26,319 nucleotides of DNA from Dehalococcoidia bacterium (lineage in GTDB: Bacteria; Chloroflexota; Dehalococcoidia; GIF9; AB-539-J10). A program made the translations under genes and the position numbers. Location of the stretch: positions 1 to 26,319 of the forward strand of contig JAUXIH010000003.1 of assembly GCA_030621105.1 (NCBI GenBank), read 5' to 3'. The notes under the pieces are model-generated. The model was not told the origin of the DNA and did no database searches. It saw nothing but the letters and a program-made list of their open reading frames with translations. Positions 1-7,264 of the stretch are shown in pieces (the stretch's first letter is position 1; each line of letters begins with the position of its first letter).

Positions 1-171
1 TGTAGCGGTGTTGCTATCCTCTTGTACTAGTGTTGCCTTAATACCTTTCCCTTGGAGATATTCCAGTAGCTCTATATTTTTGGGAGCATTTGCTTTGTTT
101 TTGCGGAGCAGGGCGACTAATGGCAGAACAACAGCTAATGCGATAATAACGATGATGTTGGCCCATTCCAT
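1..171 (-). CDS. Small membrane-anchored protein of the purine cluster, partial
   Basis: Reading leftwards from an ATG at 171, 57 codons stay open to the window edge, so the C-terminus is missing. The product starts MEWANIIVIIALAVVLPLV, a clear single transmembrane or signal-anchor segment (about residues 4-22), then a basic stretch (LLRKNKANAPKN) and a soluble region predicted to begin with a helix. The ATG lies 2 bp beyond the purS stop, so it is surely co-transcribed and probably translationally coupled. I do not recognise the family. In many genomes purS is followed directly by purQ and purL; here a membrane protein comes first. Its function is unknown; the open frame, spacing and membrane segment are what is seen. 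Confidence 0.6.
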   Translation of the reverse strand, partial: MEWANIIVIIALAVVLPLVALLRKNKANAPKNIELLEYLQGKGIKATLVQEDSNTAT

Positions 172-173
172 AG

Positions 174-422
174 CTATATTTTCTCCAGTTCAAAATGGTA
201 GTTCTCGATAACCGGGTTCGCCAGCAATTTCTCACACATCCCTGTGACTTTCAATTGAGCTTGTTCGCGATTATTTTCATCCAGTTGTATTTCTATGTAT
301 TTACCGGCGCGCACGCTGGTTACGGTGGTGAAGCCGAGATTGTGAAGTGCTCCCCTTATGGTTAAACCTTGAGGATCATTGACTAGAGGTTTCAATGTGA
401 TATAAATCTTAGCTAAATACAC
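174..422 (-). CDS. purS: Phosphoribosylformylglycinamidine synthase, PurS subunit
   Basis: This 82-residue protein matches the PurS family in length and pattern: MYLAKIYITLKPLVNDPQG at the start, then GLTIRGALHNLGF and VTSVRAGKYIEIQLDE. PurS is the small subunit that bridges PurQ (glutaminase) and PurL (synthetase) in the complex converting FGAR to FGAM, step four of purine synthesis. Genomes with PurS normally have separate purQ and short purL; neither is in the window, and they may lie just beyond the left edge. The start overlaps the end of purC by 14 bp, suggesting coupled translation. Identification is by family pattern and by operon position. Confidence 0.9.
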   Translation of the reverse strand: MYLAKIYITLKPLVNDPQGLTIRGALHNLGFTTVTSVRAGKYIEIQLDENNREQAQLKVTGMCEKLLANPVIENYHFELEKI

Positions 423-1329
423 TTTTCCCTATCAGCAACTGGTAGATTTTATTATAGCGTGTTGTCGTTGCTTTTATTATTGTGGGGGGTAGTGCAGGTG
501 CGGGTGGTTGTTTATTCCATCCAGAGGCGGCTACCCAGTCCCGCACTGGTTGTTTATCGAAACTAATTGGAGGATGGCCAATTTTATATTCTGTGCTATC
601 CCAGAACCGGCTTGAATCTGGTGTTAGTAGTTCGTCGATAAGCATTATAGTATCATTGATATGGCCGAACTCAAATTTTGTATCTGCAATAATAATCCCC
701 CTAGATTTGGCGTAATTTTGAGCATAATCATATATCATCAGACTGACATTTTTTAATTTAGCAAATATATCCCCGATTCCATAGTTTTTAATGTCGTTAC
801 GGGTTAGAGGGCGATCGTGTTCGGTATCGCTTTTGGTTGTAGGAGTGAATAAGGGGTATGGCAGTTGTTGGTTCTCTTGTAGGCCTGAAGGTAAACCGGT
901 GCCACTGATAGCGCCAGTCTGGTGATATTCTTCCCAAGCCGAACCAGACAGGTAACCGCGGACAATGCCTTCTATGGGGATGGGGATAGTTTTGGTCACA
1001 ATCATGGCTCTGCCGATGAGTTGGTTAGCATAGTCTTCCAGGTGATATTCCTTAAGAGGCTCCATGTCATCTATTACAGTGATAAGGTGATTTGATATGA
1101 TATGCTGCGTTTGTTGAAACCAGAGGGCGGATAGTTGGTTAAGGATCTTACCTTTTCCGGGTATACCGCAAGGGAGAACAACATCAAAGGCAGAGATGCG
1201 GTCGGAGGACAGTATTAGAAACTTGTCACCTAATTCGTAAACATCCCGTACCTTGCCATGTCGGTATAAAGGTAGCGGTAAATTACTTTCTAGCAATGCT
1301 GATGTGCTGGAATAGTTCTCATAGCGCAT
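409..1329 (-). CDS. purC: SAICAR synthetase (phosphoribosylaminoimidazole-succinocarboxamide synthase)
   Basis: The enzyme ligates aspartate to CAIR with ATP to give SAICAR in IMP synthesis. At 306 residues it is the longer, ADE1-like form rather than the roughly 240-residue form of Bacillus and E. coli. Recognisable signatures are GKVRDVYELGDKFLILSSDR near residues 25-44 (nucleotide-binding hairpin), SAFDVVLPCGIPGKG, the VRGYLSGSAWEEY substrate loop near the middle, and FEFGHINDTIMLIDELLTPDSSR near residues 217-239. The start codon lies inside the end of purB (11 bp overlap) and its own end overlaps purS, so it is an internal gene of a tightly packed operon. Confidence 0.95.
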   Translation of the reverse strand: MRYENYSSTSALLESNLPLPLYRHGKVRDVYELGDKFLILSSDRISAFDVVLPCGIPGKGKILNQLSALWFQQTQHIISNHLITVIDDMEPLKEYHLEDYANQLIGRAMIVTKTIPIPIEGIVRGYLSGSAWEEYHQTGAISGTGLPSGLQENQQLPYPLFTPTTKSDTEHDRPLTRNDIKNYGIGDIFAKLKNVSLMIYDYAQNYAKSRGIIIADTKFEFGHINDTIMLIDELLTPDSSRFWDSTEYKIGHPPISFDKQPVRDWVAASGWNKQPPAPALPPTIIKATTTRYNKIYQLLIGKSVFS

Positions 1330-2665
1330 GAGGGGATAATTCTCCTTCTTCAGCTTGCTGGAGTTTAATTGTCTTGGTGAGCCCTAATCGCCCGAAGATA
1401 TCATCTACGTATTTCAGGTAGTAATTGTAGTCGCACAAAGACTCAAGTTCAGCTTGGGACAGATGGCTGGTCACTAATGGGTCAGCCTTAAGTAAATCCA
1501 AGAAGTTTTCTTTTCCCCTCCATGCTTGCATCGCATCGTGTTGTACAATTTCATATGATTGCCCTCGCGACAGGCCCTTATCTATCAATGACAACATCAC
1601 TCGCTGGGAAAATATTAGGCCTTTAGTTAGCTTAATATTACGTTGCATATTATCAGGAAATACTCCGAGCTTTCTTATTATCGAAGTAAAGGTGGTTAGC
1701 ATATAATCCACTACGAGACAGGCATCAGGTAAAATTACTCGTTCACAAGATGAGTGGCTGATGTCACGTTCATGCCAGAGGGCCAAGTTTTCTAGGGAAG
1801 TTGAGGCGTAACCTCTTACTAGTCGGGCAAGTCCGCAAATGCGCTCGCAAAGCTCAGGGTTTTTCTTATGCGGCATTGCTGATGAGCCAGTTTGCCCTTC
1901 TTGGAAAGGTTCCTCAGCCTCAGCAATCTCTGTTCTTTGGAGATTACGGATTTCCGTAGCGAATTTCTCCAGTGAACTGGCGATCAAGGCTAGCGTGGTG
2001 ATGAATTGTGCATGACGGTCACGCTGAATAATCTGACTTGATACTGGTGCTGGCGTAAGCCCGATGCTAGCGCATGTTATCTGTTCTATTTCAGGAGGAA
2101 CATTGGCATATGTGCCGACTGCTCCTGATATCTTTCCGACTGAGATGGCTGTTTCGGCTTCAGTTAATCTGTGCGCGTTGCGCCTCATTTCTTCATGCCA
2201 TAATGCCAGCTTTAAACCGAATGTAGTTGGCTCGGCATGAATTCCATGAGTTCGGCCTATTATCATGGTATGTTTATGTTCTAGCGCTTTGTTCGAGATC
2301 ACAGAGATCAACTCGGTTATGTCTTGCTCCAATATGTGGCATGCTTCTACTAACTGAAGTGATAGGGCAGTATCCATGATATCTGAGGAGGTTAATCCCA
2401 TGTGAATAAAGCGAGATTCTTTGCCTAAGCTTTCGGCAACTGAATTGAGGAAGGCTATCATATCATGATGGCTTACTCTGAGAAACTCAGCAACACGTCC
2501 TAAATCATAGCTAGCTTTCCTTATCTTTGGCATGGTTTCTTTGGGAATGTGGCCGATATCAGTCCATGCTTGGCATACAGCTATTTCTATCTGCAGCCAT
2601 TTGTCGAATTTGTTCTTCTCAGACCATATTTTTTTCATGCGAGGCCTAGAGTAGCGCTCAATCAT
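1319..2665 (-). CDS. purB: Adenylosuccinate lyase
   Basis: Adenylosuccinate lyase works twice in purine synthesis, splitting SAICAR to AICAR and adenylosuccinate to AMP, each time releasing fumarate. The 448-residue product has the family hallmarks: MGLTSSDIMDTALSLQL (residues 89-105), the GRTHGIHAEPTTFG segment with catalytic His near 140, and the superfamily signature GSSAMPHKKNPE at about 260-271 containing the mobile catalytic serine. Upstream is a good ribosome-binding site (AGGAG, 6-7 nt before the ATG). Only 1 bp separates it from the purE stop, and its end overlaps purC, so translation through purE-purB-purC is probably coupled. Confidence 0.96.
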   Translation of the reverse strand: MIERYSRPRMKKIWSEKNKFDKWLQIEIAVCQAWTDIGHIPKETMPKIRKASYDLGRVAEFLRVSHHDMIAFLNSVAESLGKESRFIHMGLTSSDIMDTALSLQLVEACHILEQDITELISVISNKALEHKHTMIIGRTHGIHAEPTTFGLKLALWHEEMRRNAHRLTEAETAISVGKISGAVGTYANVPPEIEQITCASIGLTPAPVSSQIIQRDRHAQFITTLALIASSLEKFATEIRNLQRTEIAEAEEPFQEGQTGSSAMPHKKNPELCERICGLARLVRGYASTSLENLALWHERDISHSSCERVILPDACLVVDYMLTTFTSIIRKLGVFPDNMQRNIKLTKGLIFSQRVMLSLIDKGLSRGQSYEIVQHDAMQAWRGKENFLDLLKADPLVTSHLSQAELESLCDYNYYLKYVDDIFGRLGLTKTIKLQQAEEGELSPHAL

Positions 2666-2666
2666 A

Positions 2667-3125
2667 TTAATCTCCTGATAGGTTTTTCCTATATTGGATA
2701 TAGGAAGTTTTTATTTGCTCATGTTTCAAACCAAGAATTTGAGCTGCAAGCAAAGCGGCATTTTTAACGCCACTCTCCCCAATTCCAGTGCAGGCGACAG
2801 GCACTCCAGCAGGCATTTGAGTAATAGAGAGGAGGGCATCGATGCCATTCATATCGCCTACAGGTAGAGGAACACCGATGACTGGTATTGTGGTCCAACT
2901 AGCCAAGACCCCCGGTAAATGTGCAGCACCACCGGCAGCGGCGATAATAACCTCAACTCCGCGATTTGCCACTTCAATGCCATATTTTCTTAGTTTCTCC
3001 GGATGTCTGTGAGCTGAAATGATAGATATCTTATATTCAATGGATAGCTGGCGCAGCATGTCTAAAGCCGGCTTTATCATTTCCGTGTCTGACTTACTGC
3101 CTATTACTACTTCTACCATTGCCAT
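2667..3125 (-). CDS. purE: N5-carboxyaminoimidazole ribonucleotide mutase, PurE class I
   Basis: PurE moves the carboxyl group of N5-CAIR to carbon 4 to give CAIR, the substrate of PurC encoded further down this operon. The 152-residue protein shows GSKSDTEMIKPALDML (phosphate-binding loop), ISAHRHPEKL (the class I SAHR-x-P segment, here with His where Thr is common), IIAAAGGAAHLPGVLASWT and VPLPVGDMNGIDALLSI. This pattern is class I, which normally depends on PurK for N5-CAIR; no purK is visible in the window. The ATG follows the purD stop with no gap (TAAATG); a second in-frame ATG two codons later is possible. Confidence 0.94.
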   Translation of the reverse strand: MAMVEVVIGSKSDTEMIKPALDMLRQLSIEYKISIISAHRHPEKLRKYGIEVANRGVEVIIAAAGGAAHLPGVLASWTTIPVIGVPLPVGDMNGIDALLSITQMPAGVPVACTGIGESGVKNAALLAAQILGLKHEQIKTSYIQYRKNLSGD

Positions 3126-4391
3126 TTATTTTATCTCCCTTAGTGCAATATCCCTTCGGTAGTGATGATCTTGGAATGAGATGCGGGAAATATTGCGGTA
3201 AACCTTTGCTCTGGCCTCAGTCAGATTGTCTCCAGTACCGGCTACTGTTAGTACGCGTCCTCCATTGGTATAGGTCTTCCCACTGTTGCCTGACTTCGTT
3301 CCAGCGTGAAAAACGAGTATGTCTTTGTCTACCTTATCTAGGCCTTCTATAGGCAGTCCTGACTTGTATTTTTGTGGATATCCTCCTGATGTCATCACAA
3401 CTCCTACGCTGGCACTGTTGTACCATTCTACATCTATGTGATCTAGATCATCTTGGATGATTGCCAGTAAAATATCTATCAGGTCAGTTCTCAGTAATGG
3501 CAAAGTGATTTGAGTTTCAGGATCGCCAAAACGTGCATTAAATTCTAGTATTTTTGGTTTCCCATTGGCTATTATTAATCCCGCATACAATATTCCTTTG
3601 TATGTAATGCCCTGATTTGACAGTGCTTTAATTGTCGGCATTAGAATAGTGCTTACTGACTTTTCTACTAGTTGAGAGGGGAAAAAACTTGGTGGACTAT
3701 AACCACCCATTCCCCCCGTATTAGGTCCCGTATCTTTGTCCCTTGCTCTTTTGTAATCGCATGAGGGCATCATCGGCACAATAGTTTTGCCATCAGTAAA
3801 CGCTATTAGGCTAACTTCTAGTCCCTTAAGGTATTCTTCGATAATGACAGAATCCCCTGCGGAGCCAAAGATTTTGGCCTCCATTATATCGCTGAGGGCA
3901 CGAGTAGCTTCTTGCCAAGATTCGGCCATAATGGAACCTTTTCCTCCAGCCAGGCCGTCAGCCTTTATAACAATAGGGAATTGTTGGCTCTGGACGTATT
4001 TTCTTGCTTCAGGATAAGAAGAGAAAGTTCTTCCTTTGGCACAAGGGAGTTTATATTTCTCCATTAGCTCTTTCGCGAATGTCTTGCTTGTTTCCAGTTG
4101 AGCTGCCCTTTTCGATGGGCCAAATATGGGAATACCTAATCTCTTGAAGTAGTCTGCTATTCCAAGAGATAGTGGCACCTCAGGTCCGACAATAACGAGG
4201 TTGATCCTGTTGGTCTTAGCTGCTTTGGCTAGTCCTTCTAGGTCGGTTGGGGATATGGTTAAATTTTCTGATATCTGTGCTGTGCCCGCATTGCCAGGAG
4301 CAGTAAATATCTTATCTACCTTAGGGCTCTGTGATATTTTCCACACTAAGGCATGTTCTCTGGCACCATTGCCAATGACCATCACTCTCAA
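3126..4391 (-). CDS. purD: Phosphoribosylamine-glycine ligase (GAR synthetase)
   Basis: GAR synthetase ligates glycine to phosphoribosylamine with ATP, the second step of purine synthesis. The 421-residue ATP-grasp protein has the PurD amino-terminal domain (VIGNGAREHALVW), VIVGPEVPLSLGIAD, the ATP-grasp loop KADGLAGGKGSIM, GGMGGYSP, and the metal-binding EFNARFGDPETQ segment. The start is placed at TTG 4391, giving MRVMVIGNGAREH, because this matches the usual family N-terminus and lies 7 nt downstream of an AGGAAAG ribosome-binding site. An ATG three codons in (4382) is the alternative. The gene sits 12 bp after guaA and abuts purE. Confidence 0.95.
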   Translation of the reverse strand: MRVMVIGNGAREHALVWKISQSPKVDKIFTAPGNAGTAQISENLTISPTDLEGLAKAAKTNRINLVIVGPEVPLSLGIADYFKRLGIPIFGPSKRAAQLETSKTFAKELMEKYKLPCAKGRTFSSYPEARKYVQSQQFPIVIKADGLAGGKGSIMAESWQEATRALSDIMEAKIFGSAGDSVIIEEYLKGLEVSLIAFTDGKTIVPMMPSCDYKRARDKDTGPNTGGMGGYSPPSFFPSQLVEKSVSTILMPTIKALSNQGITYKGILYAGLIIANGKPKILEFNARFGDPETQITLPLLRTDLIDILLAIIQDDLDHIDVEWYNSASVGVVMTSGGYPQKYKSGLPIEGLDKVDKDILVFHAGTKSGNSGKTYTNGGRVLTVAGTGDNLTEARAKVYRNISRISFQDHHYRRDIALREIK

Positions 4392-4403
4392 TTTATTACT
4401 TTC

Positions 4404-6071
4404 CTACTCCCACTCTATAGTTGCTGGTGGTTTACTGGTGATATCGTAAACCACGCGATTAACTTTGGGGACTTCGTTAACTATACGATGTGATATTCTA
4501 GCCAACAAAGTGTAAGGCAATTTAGCCCAATCTGCTGTCATCGCATCATCGCTATTCAGCGCCCTGATAGCTATCAAATAGCCATAAGTCCTGTAGTCAC
4601 CCATGATGCCAACACTTTTGACGTCGGTCAGTACCGCGAAACTTTGCCATAATTGTCGATAAAGCATTGCTTTCTTAATTTCGTTCATTACTATCCAATC
4701 GGCGGATCGTAATATCTCCAACTTTTCCTTCGTGACTTCACCAATAATACGGATAGCTAGTCCAGGTCCAGGGAATGGTTGACGCCATGTCATGTCCTCG
4801 GGCAGCCCCAGCGATGATCCCACCTCTCTGACTTCATCCTTGAACAGATACCTGAGAGGTTCGATCAGAGTGAGTTTCATATTTGCTGGTAGCCCTCCGA
4901 CGTTATGATGGCTCTTTATTTTAGTTGCAGCCTTGTTTTCTGAGGTAACGCTCTCAATTACATCCGGGTATAGTGTTCCCTGTGCCAAAAAATCAACCTT
5001 GCCTAATTTAGCTGCCTCATCCTCGAAAACATAGATGAATTCTTCTCCGATTACATGTCTCTTTCTTTCTGGGTCAGTTACCCCACGAAGACGCTGTAAA
5101 AACCTTTCTGTAGCGTCAACGTAAACTATATTCATACTGAGGTGTTTCCGGAAGGTGTTAAGAACCCTTTCCGGCTCCTCACGACGCAACAATCCATTGT
5201 TGATGAACATGCATGTCAACCTGTTTCCTATGGCATGGTGAATCAGTGTTGCAGTTACTGCCGAATCAACTCCTCCAGAAAGAGCACAAATCACTTTACC
5301 ACTACCCACCTGCTGCCGGATTTTGTCTGTACTCTCAGTAATAAAATTAGTTGATGTCCAGTTACCCTTACAACCGCATATGCGATATATGAAATTTTCG
5401 AATATTGTTCTGCCTGAAGGCGTATGTGTCACTTCAGGATGGAATTGTAGGCCAAAGATATTATTATCGTTGCCCATGATGGCTATTGGAGAAGTCTCAG
5501 TATAAGCCAAAGGCTTGAATCCAGGAGGCATTTCTATTGTTTGATCTCCATGACTCATCCATACGGGAAGTTCATCAGGCAGCCCTGTGAAAAGTGGGCA
5601 GCTGTCGTCGCTAATGTGCAGGACAGCATATCCGTATTCGCGTTTGTCCACTAATGCCACCTGTCCACCCAGCTGATAGGTAATCGCCTGTGCCCCGTAG
5701 CAGATGCCCATGATTGGCAGGTGACTCTCATATATGAATGGTGGTGCTAGGGGGGCCCCTGTTTCGTAGACGCTTGCGGGCCCCCCCGAGAGAATAAAGC
5801 CTCGTGGATTAAGGGCTATGATCCTTTCCCGTGGAGCATCATAAGGTACAATTTCACAGTAAACATGACATTCTCTGATCCGTCGAGTGATGAGCATGCT
5901 ATATTGAGAGCCAAAGTCGATTACTATGATGGTCTCGCGATTAGCTGCCTCCGATTTGGATTCAACTACGGTTTGCTCACCATGTAGCTCCTTGGCAATT
6001 TCTAGGTATGTGGAGACCTCTACATCATCACTGGTAGAGACGCGGTAGCTTTCTTGATGATTATTTTCCAT
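4404..6071 (-). CDS. guaA: GMP synthase (glutamine-hydrolysing)
   Basis: This enzyme converts XMP to GMP using glutamine and ATP. The class I glutaminase domain carries the triad Cys124 (MGICYGAQ), His211 and Glu213 (FHPEVTH). The ATP pyrophosphatase domain has the PP-loop SGGVDSAV near 265-272, and the C-terminal dimerisation domain ends in the family-typical KPPATIEWE. At 555 residues it is longer than the usual 510-525: about 37 extra residues precede the IDFGSQYS segment and resemble no domain I know. No strong ribosome-binding site precedes the ATG, so a later non-ATG start cannot be excluded. It is the first gene of the leftward purine operon, with a promoter at 6099-6127. Confidence 0.96.
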   Translation of the reverse strand: MENNHQESYRVSTSDDVEVSTYLEIAKELHGEQTVVESKSEAANRETIIVIDFGSQYSMLITRRIRECHVYCEIVPYDAPRERIIALNPRGFILSGGPASVYETGAPLAPPFIYESHLPIMGICYGAQAITYQLGGQVALVDKREYGYAVLHISDDSCPLFTGLPDELPVWMSHGDQTIEMPPGFKPLAYTETSPIAIMGNDNNIFGLQFHPEVTHTPSGRTIFENFIYRICGCKGNWTSTNFITESTDKIRQQVGSGKVICALSGGVDSAVTATLIHHAIGNRLTCMFINNGLLRREEPERVLNTFRKHLSMNIVYVDATERFLQRLRGVTDPERKRHVIGEEFIYVFEDEAAKLGKVDFLAQGTLYPDVIESVTSENKAATKIKSHHNVGGLPANMKLTLIEPLRYLFKDEVREVGSSLGLPEDMTWRQPFPGPGLAIRIIGEVTKEKLEILRSADWIVMNEIKKAMLYRQLWQSFAVLTDVKSVGIMGDYRTYGYLIAIRALNSDDAMTADWAKLPYTLLARISHRIVNEVPKVNRVVYDITSKPPATIEWE

Positions 6072-6098
6072 TTCGGGGCTTTGCTGCAGATGTGAGCC

Positions 6099-6127
6099 AG
6101 CTTATCATTGTGCTATACTACCGTCAA
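6099..6127 (-). promoter_or_regulatory. Predicted sigma-70 type promoter of the guaA-pur operon
   Basis: On the minus strand TTGACG (6127-6122) is separated by 17 bp from TAAGCT (6104-6099), and the -10 box is preceded by TGA, an extended -10 arrangement. Transcription would start near 6092, leaving a leader of about 20 nt before the guaA ATG at 6071. The same layout, TTGAC(A/G), 14 bp, TGA, then TA-rich hexamer, recurs before ilvD. The -35 half lies under the expected start site of the opposing tsaC promoter. This is a motif match only, not a mapped start. Confidence 0.45.
6111..6119 (+). promoter_or_regulatory. Predicted extended -10 promoter of tsaC
   Basis: TGCTATACT is an extended -10 element with five of six matches to TATAAT. 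No convincing -35 lies at the usual distance. The start site would fall near 6126, about 7 nt before the tsaC ATG at 6133, too little room for a normal ribosome-binding site. The element sits in the spacer of the opposing guaA promoter. Confidence 0.45.
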
Positions 6128-6132
6128 GGGAA

Positions 6133-6753
6133 ATGACTCCTTCGCTGGATCAAGTGGCACATGGAATTCAGCTTCTTAAACACGGTGGGGTGATTGCTTT
6201 TCCTACTGATACAGTTTATGGTCTGGGAGCTGATGCCTTTAATTGTGAAGCCATAGGTAAGGTTTATCAGGCAAAGCATCGGTCTCGCATGCTCCCGCTT
6301 CCGTTACTTCTTAAAGATGCTTCCCAGATGTCAGTTGTAGCTCGGGATATACCTGAGATTGCTTGGTTCTTAGCTGATTTTTTTTGGCCGGGAGGACTAA
6401 CTCTGGTTTTGCCTAGGTCAACATGGTTATCAGGCTCTCTAGCTCCTGATGATACGGTGGCAGTACGTGTTCCGAATCATGATATTCCCCTTGCTCTCAT
6501 TCGGGGGTTGGGAAATCCGATAGTTGGAACCAGTGCTAATATTAGTGGTAAACCAGGTCTTGTTACTGCTGACGATGTGAGGCGACAGATGGGAGATGTG
6601 ATCGACTTTATTATTGAGGAGAATAGCTGTTCGGGTAGCAGAGCATCAACCGTAGTGGATATTACTGGTGATATGCCTGGTATCCTGCGTCAGGGAATTA
6701 TCCCATCCTGTGAAATTGAGGAGGCTTATGCTAAATACCGACAGTGTAGATAG
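6133..6753 (+). CDS. tsaC: L-threonylcarbamoyladenylate synthase (Sua5/YrdC/YwlC family)
   Basis: The protein makes threonylcarbamoyl-AMP from threonine, bicarbonate and ATP, the precursor of t6A at position 37 of ANN-decoding tRNAs. The 206-residue product has the YrdC-domain core: GGVIAFPTDTVYGLGADAF (residues 18-36), the basic KHRSRMLPLPLLLK substrate-binding strand, FFWPGGLTLVLP, VAVRVPNHDIPLALI and VGTSANISG. The length suits a YrdC-only or YwlC-type protein without the extra Sua5 C-terminal domain. Its 3' end overlaps rpiB by 26 bp, an arrangement often seen for these two families. The other t6A genes (tsaD, tsaB, tsaE) are not in the window. Confidence 0.93.
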   Translation: MTPSLDQVAHGIQLLKHGGVIAFPTDTVYGLGADAFNCEAIGKVYQAKHRSRMLPLPLLLKDASQMSVVARDIPEIAWFLADFFWPGGLTLVLPRSTWLSGSLAPDDTVAVRVPNHDIPLALIRGLGNPIVGTSANISGKPGLVTADDVRRQMGDVIDFIIEENSCSGSRASTVVDITGDMPGILRQGIIPSCEIEEAYAKYRQCR

Positions 6754-7210
6754 CTTACATGTTGCCAGCCCGTGCATTGCCTTGGGTTGTGATCATCGTG
6801 GCTTGAGGTTAAAACAAGCGATTATGCCCTTTATTCAGGGATTAGGTTATAGCTATAGGGATTTTGGTTGTTACGATGAGAATCCCGTGGATTATCCTGA
6901 TATTGCTCAGCGAGTGGCTGAGGCAGTAACTTCGGGCAATTTTGGCCAGGGCATTCTCATATGTAGCACAGGGATAGGAATGAGTATTGCAGCCAATAAG
7001 ATAAAGGGGGTCGGTGCTGCGCTGTGTCATGATATGTTTACAGCCCAGCGAGCTCGTCGGCATAATAATGCTAACATCTTGTGTCTCCGGGGGCAGGATA
7101 TAGACATCAGTTACTATTTAGAGATTGTCAGGGCATTTTTATCTACTGAGTTTGAGGGTGGAAGACATATCTCTAGATTGAAGAAGATAGAAGCCTTAGA
7201 AACTTGTTGA
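6728..7210 (+). CDS. rpiB: Ribose-5-phosphate isomerase B
   Basis: RpiB interconverts ribose 5-phosphate and ribulose 5-phosphate in the pentose phosphate pathway, supplying the PRPP used by both the purine and other pathways. The product has the RpiB/LacAB fold signatures ALGCDHRGLRLK (residues 18-29), ICSTGIGMSIAANK with the catalytic Cys79, and ALCHDMFTAQRARRHNNANI. I place the start at ATG 6728 (160 residues) because a strong GAGGAGG lies just upstream and the family is normally 145-160 residues; the frame stays open further upstream, inside tsaC. The stop codon TGA is part of the TTGACA -35 box of the ilvD promoter. Confidence 0.93.
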   Translation: MLNTDSVDSLHVASPCIALGCDHRGLRLKQAIMPFIQGLGYSYRDFGCYDENPVDYPDIAQRVAEAVTSGNFGQGILICSTGIGMSIAANKIKGVGAALCHDMFTAQRARRHNNANILCLRGQDIDISYYLEIVRAFLSTEFEGGRHISRLKKIEALETC

Positions 7211-7235
7211 CAACGATTGCTATACGTGATAGCTT
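7207..7235 (+). promoter_or_regulatory. Predicted sigma-70 type promoter of the ilv-leu operon
   Basis: A perfect TTGACA (7207-7212) is followed by 17 bp and TAGCTT (7230-7235), preceded by TGA at 7227-7229 as an extended -10. The -10 hexamer itself is only a partial match. Transcription would begin near 7242, leaving about 22 nt before the ilvD ATG at 7265, so there is no room for a peptide-type attenuator or T-box. The -35 overlaps the rpiB stop codon. Confidence 0.5.
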
Positions 7236-7264
7236 GCCATTTTTAGCTCATGGAAGTTTTAGCT

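Noticed and set aside
5750..5786. Strong GC-rich inverted repeat (GGGGGGCCC and GGGCCCCCC, 19-bp loop).
   Set aside because: It lies inside guaA and encodes the conserved SGGPASVYE and GAPLAPP region; no T-run follows on either strand, so protein coding explains it adequately.
7211..7264. Possible attenuator, T-box or leader peptide before ilvD, as common for branched-chain amino-acid operons.
   Set aside because: The predicted leader is only about 22 nt, with no hairpin, Leu/Ile/Val-rich peptide or T-box sequence.
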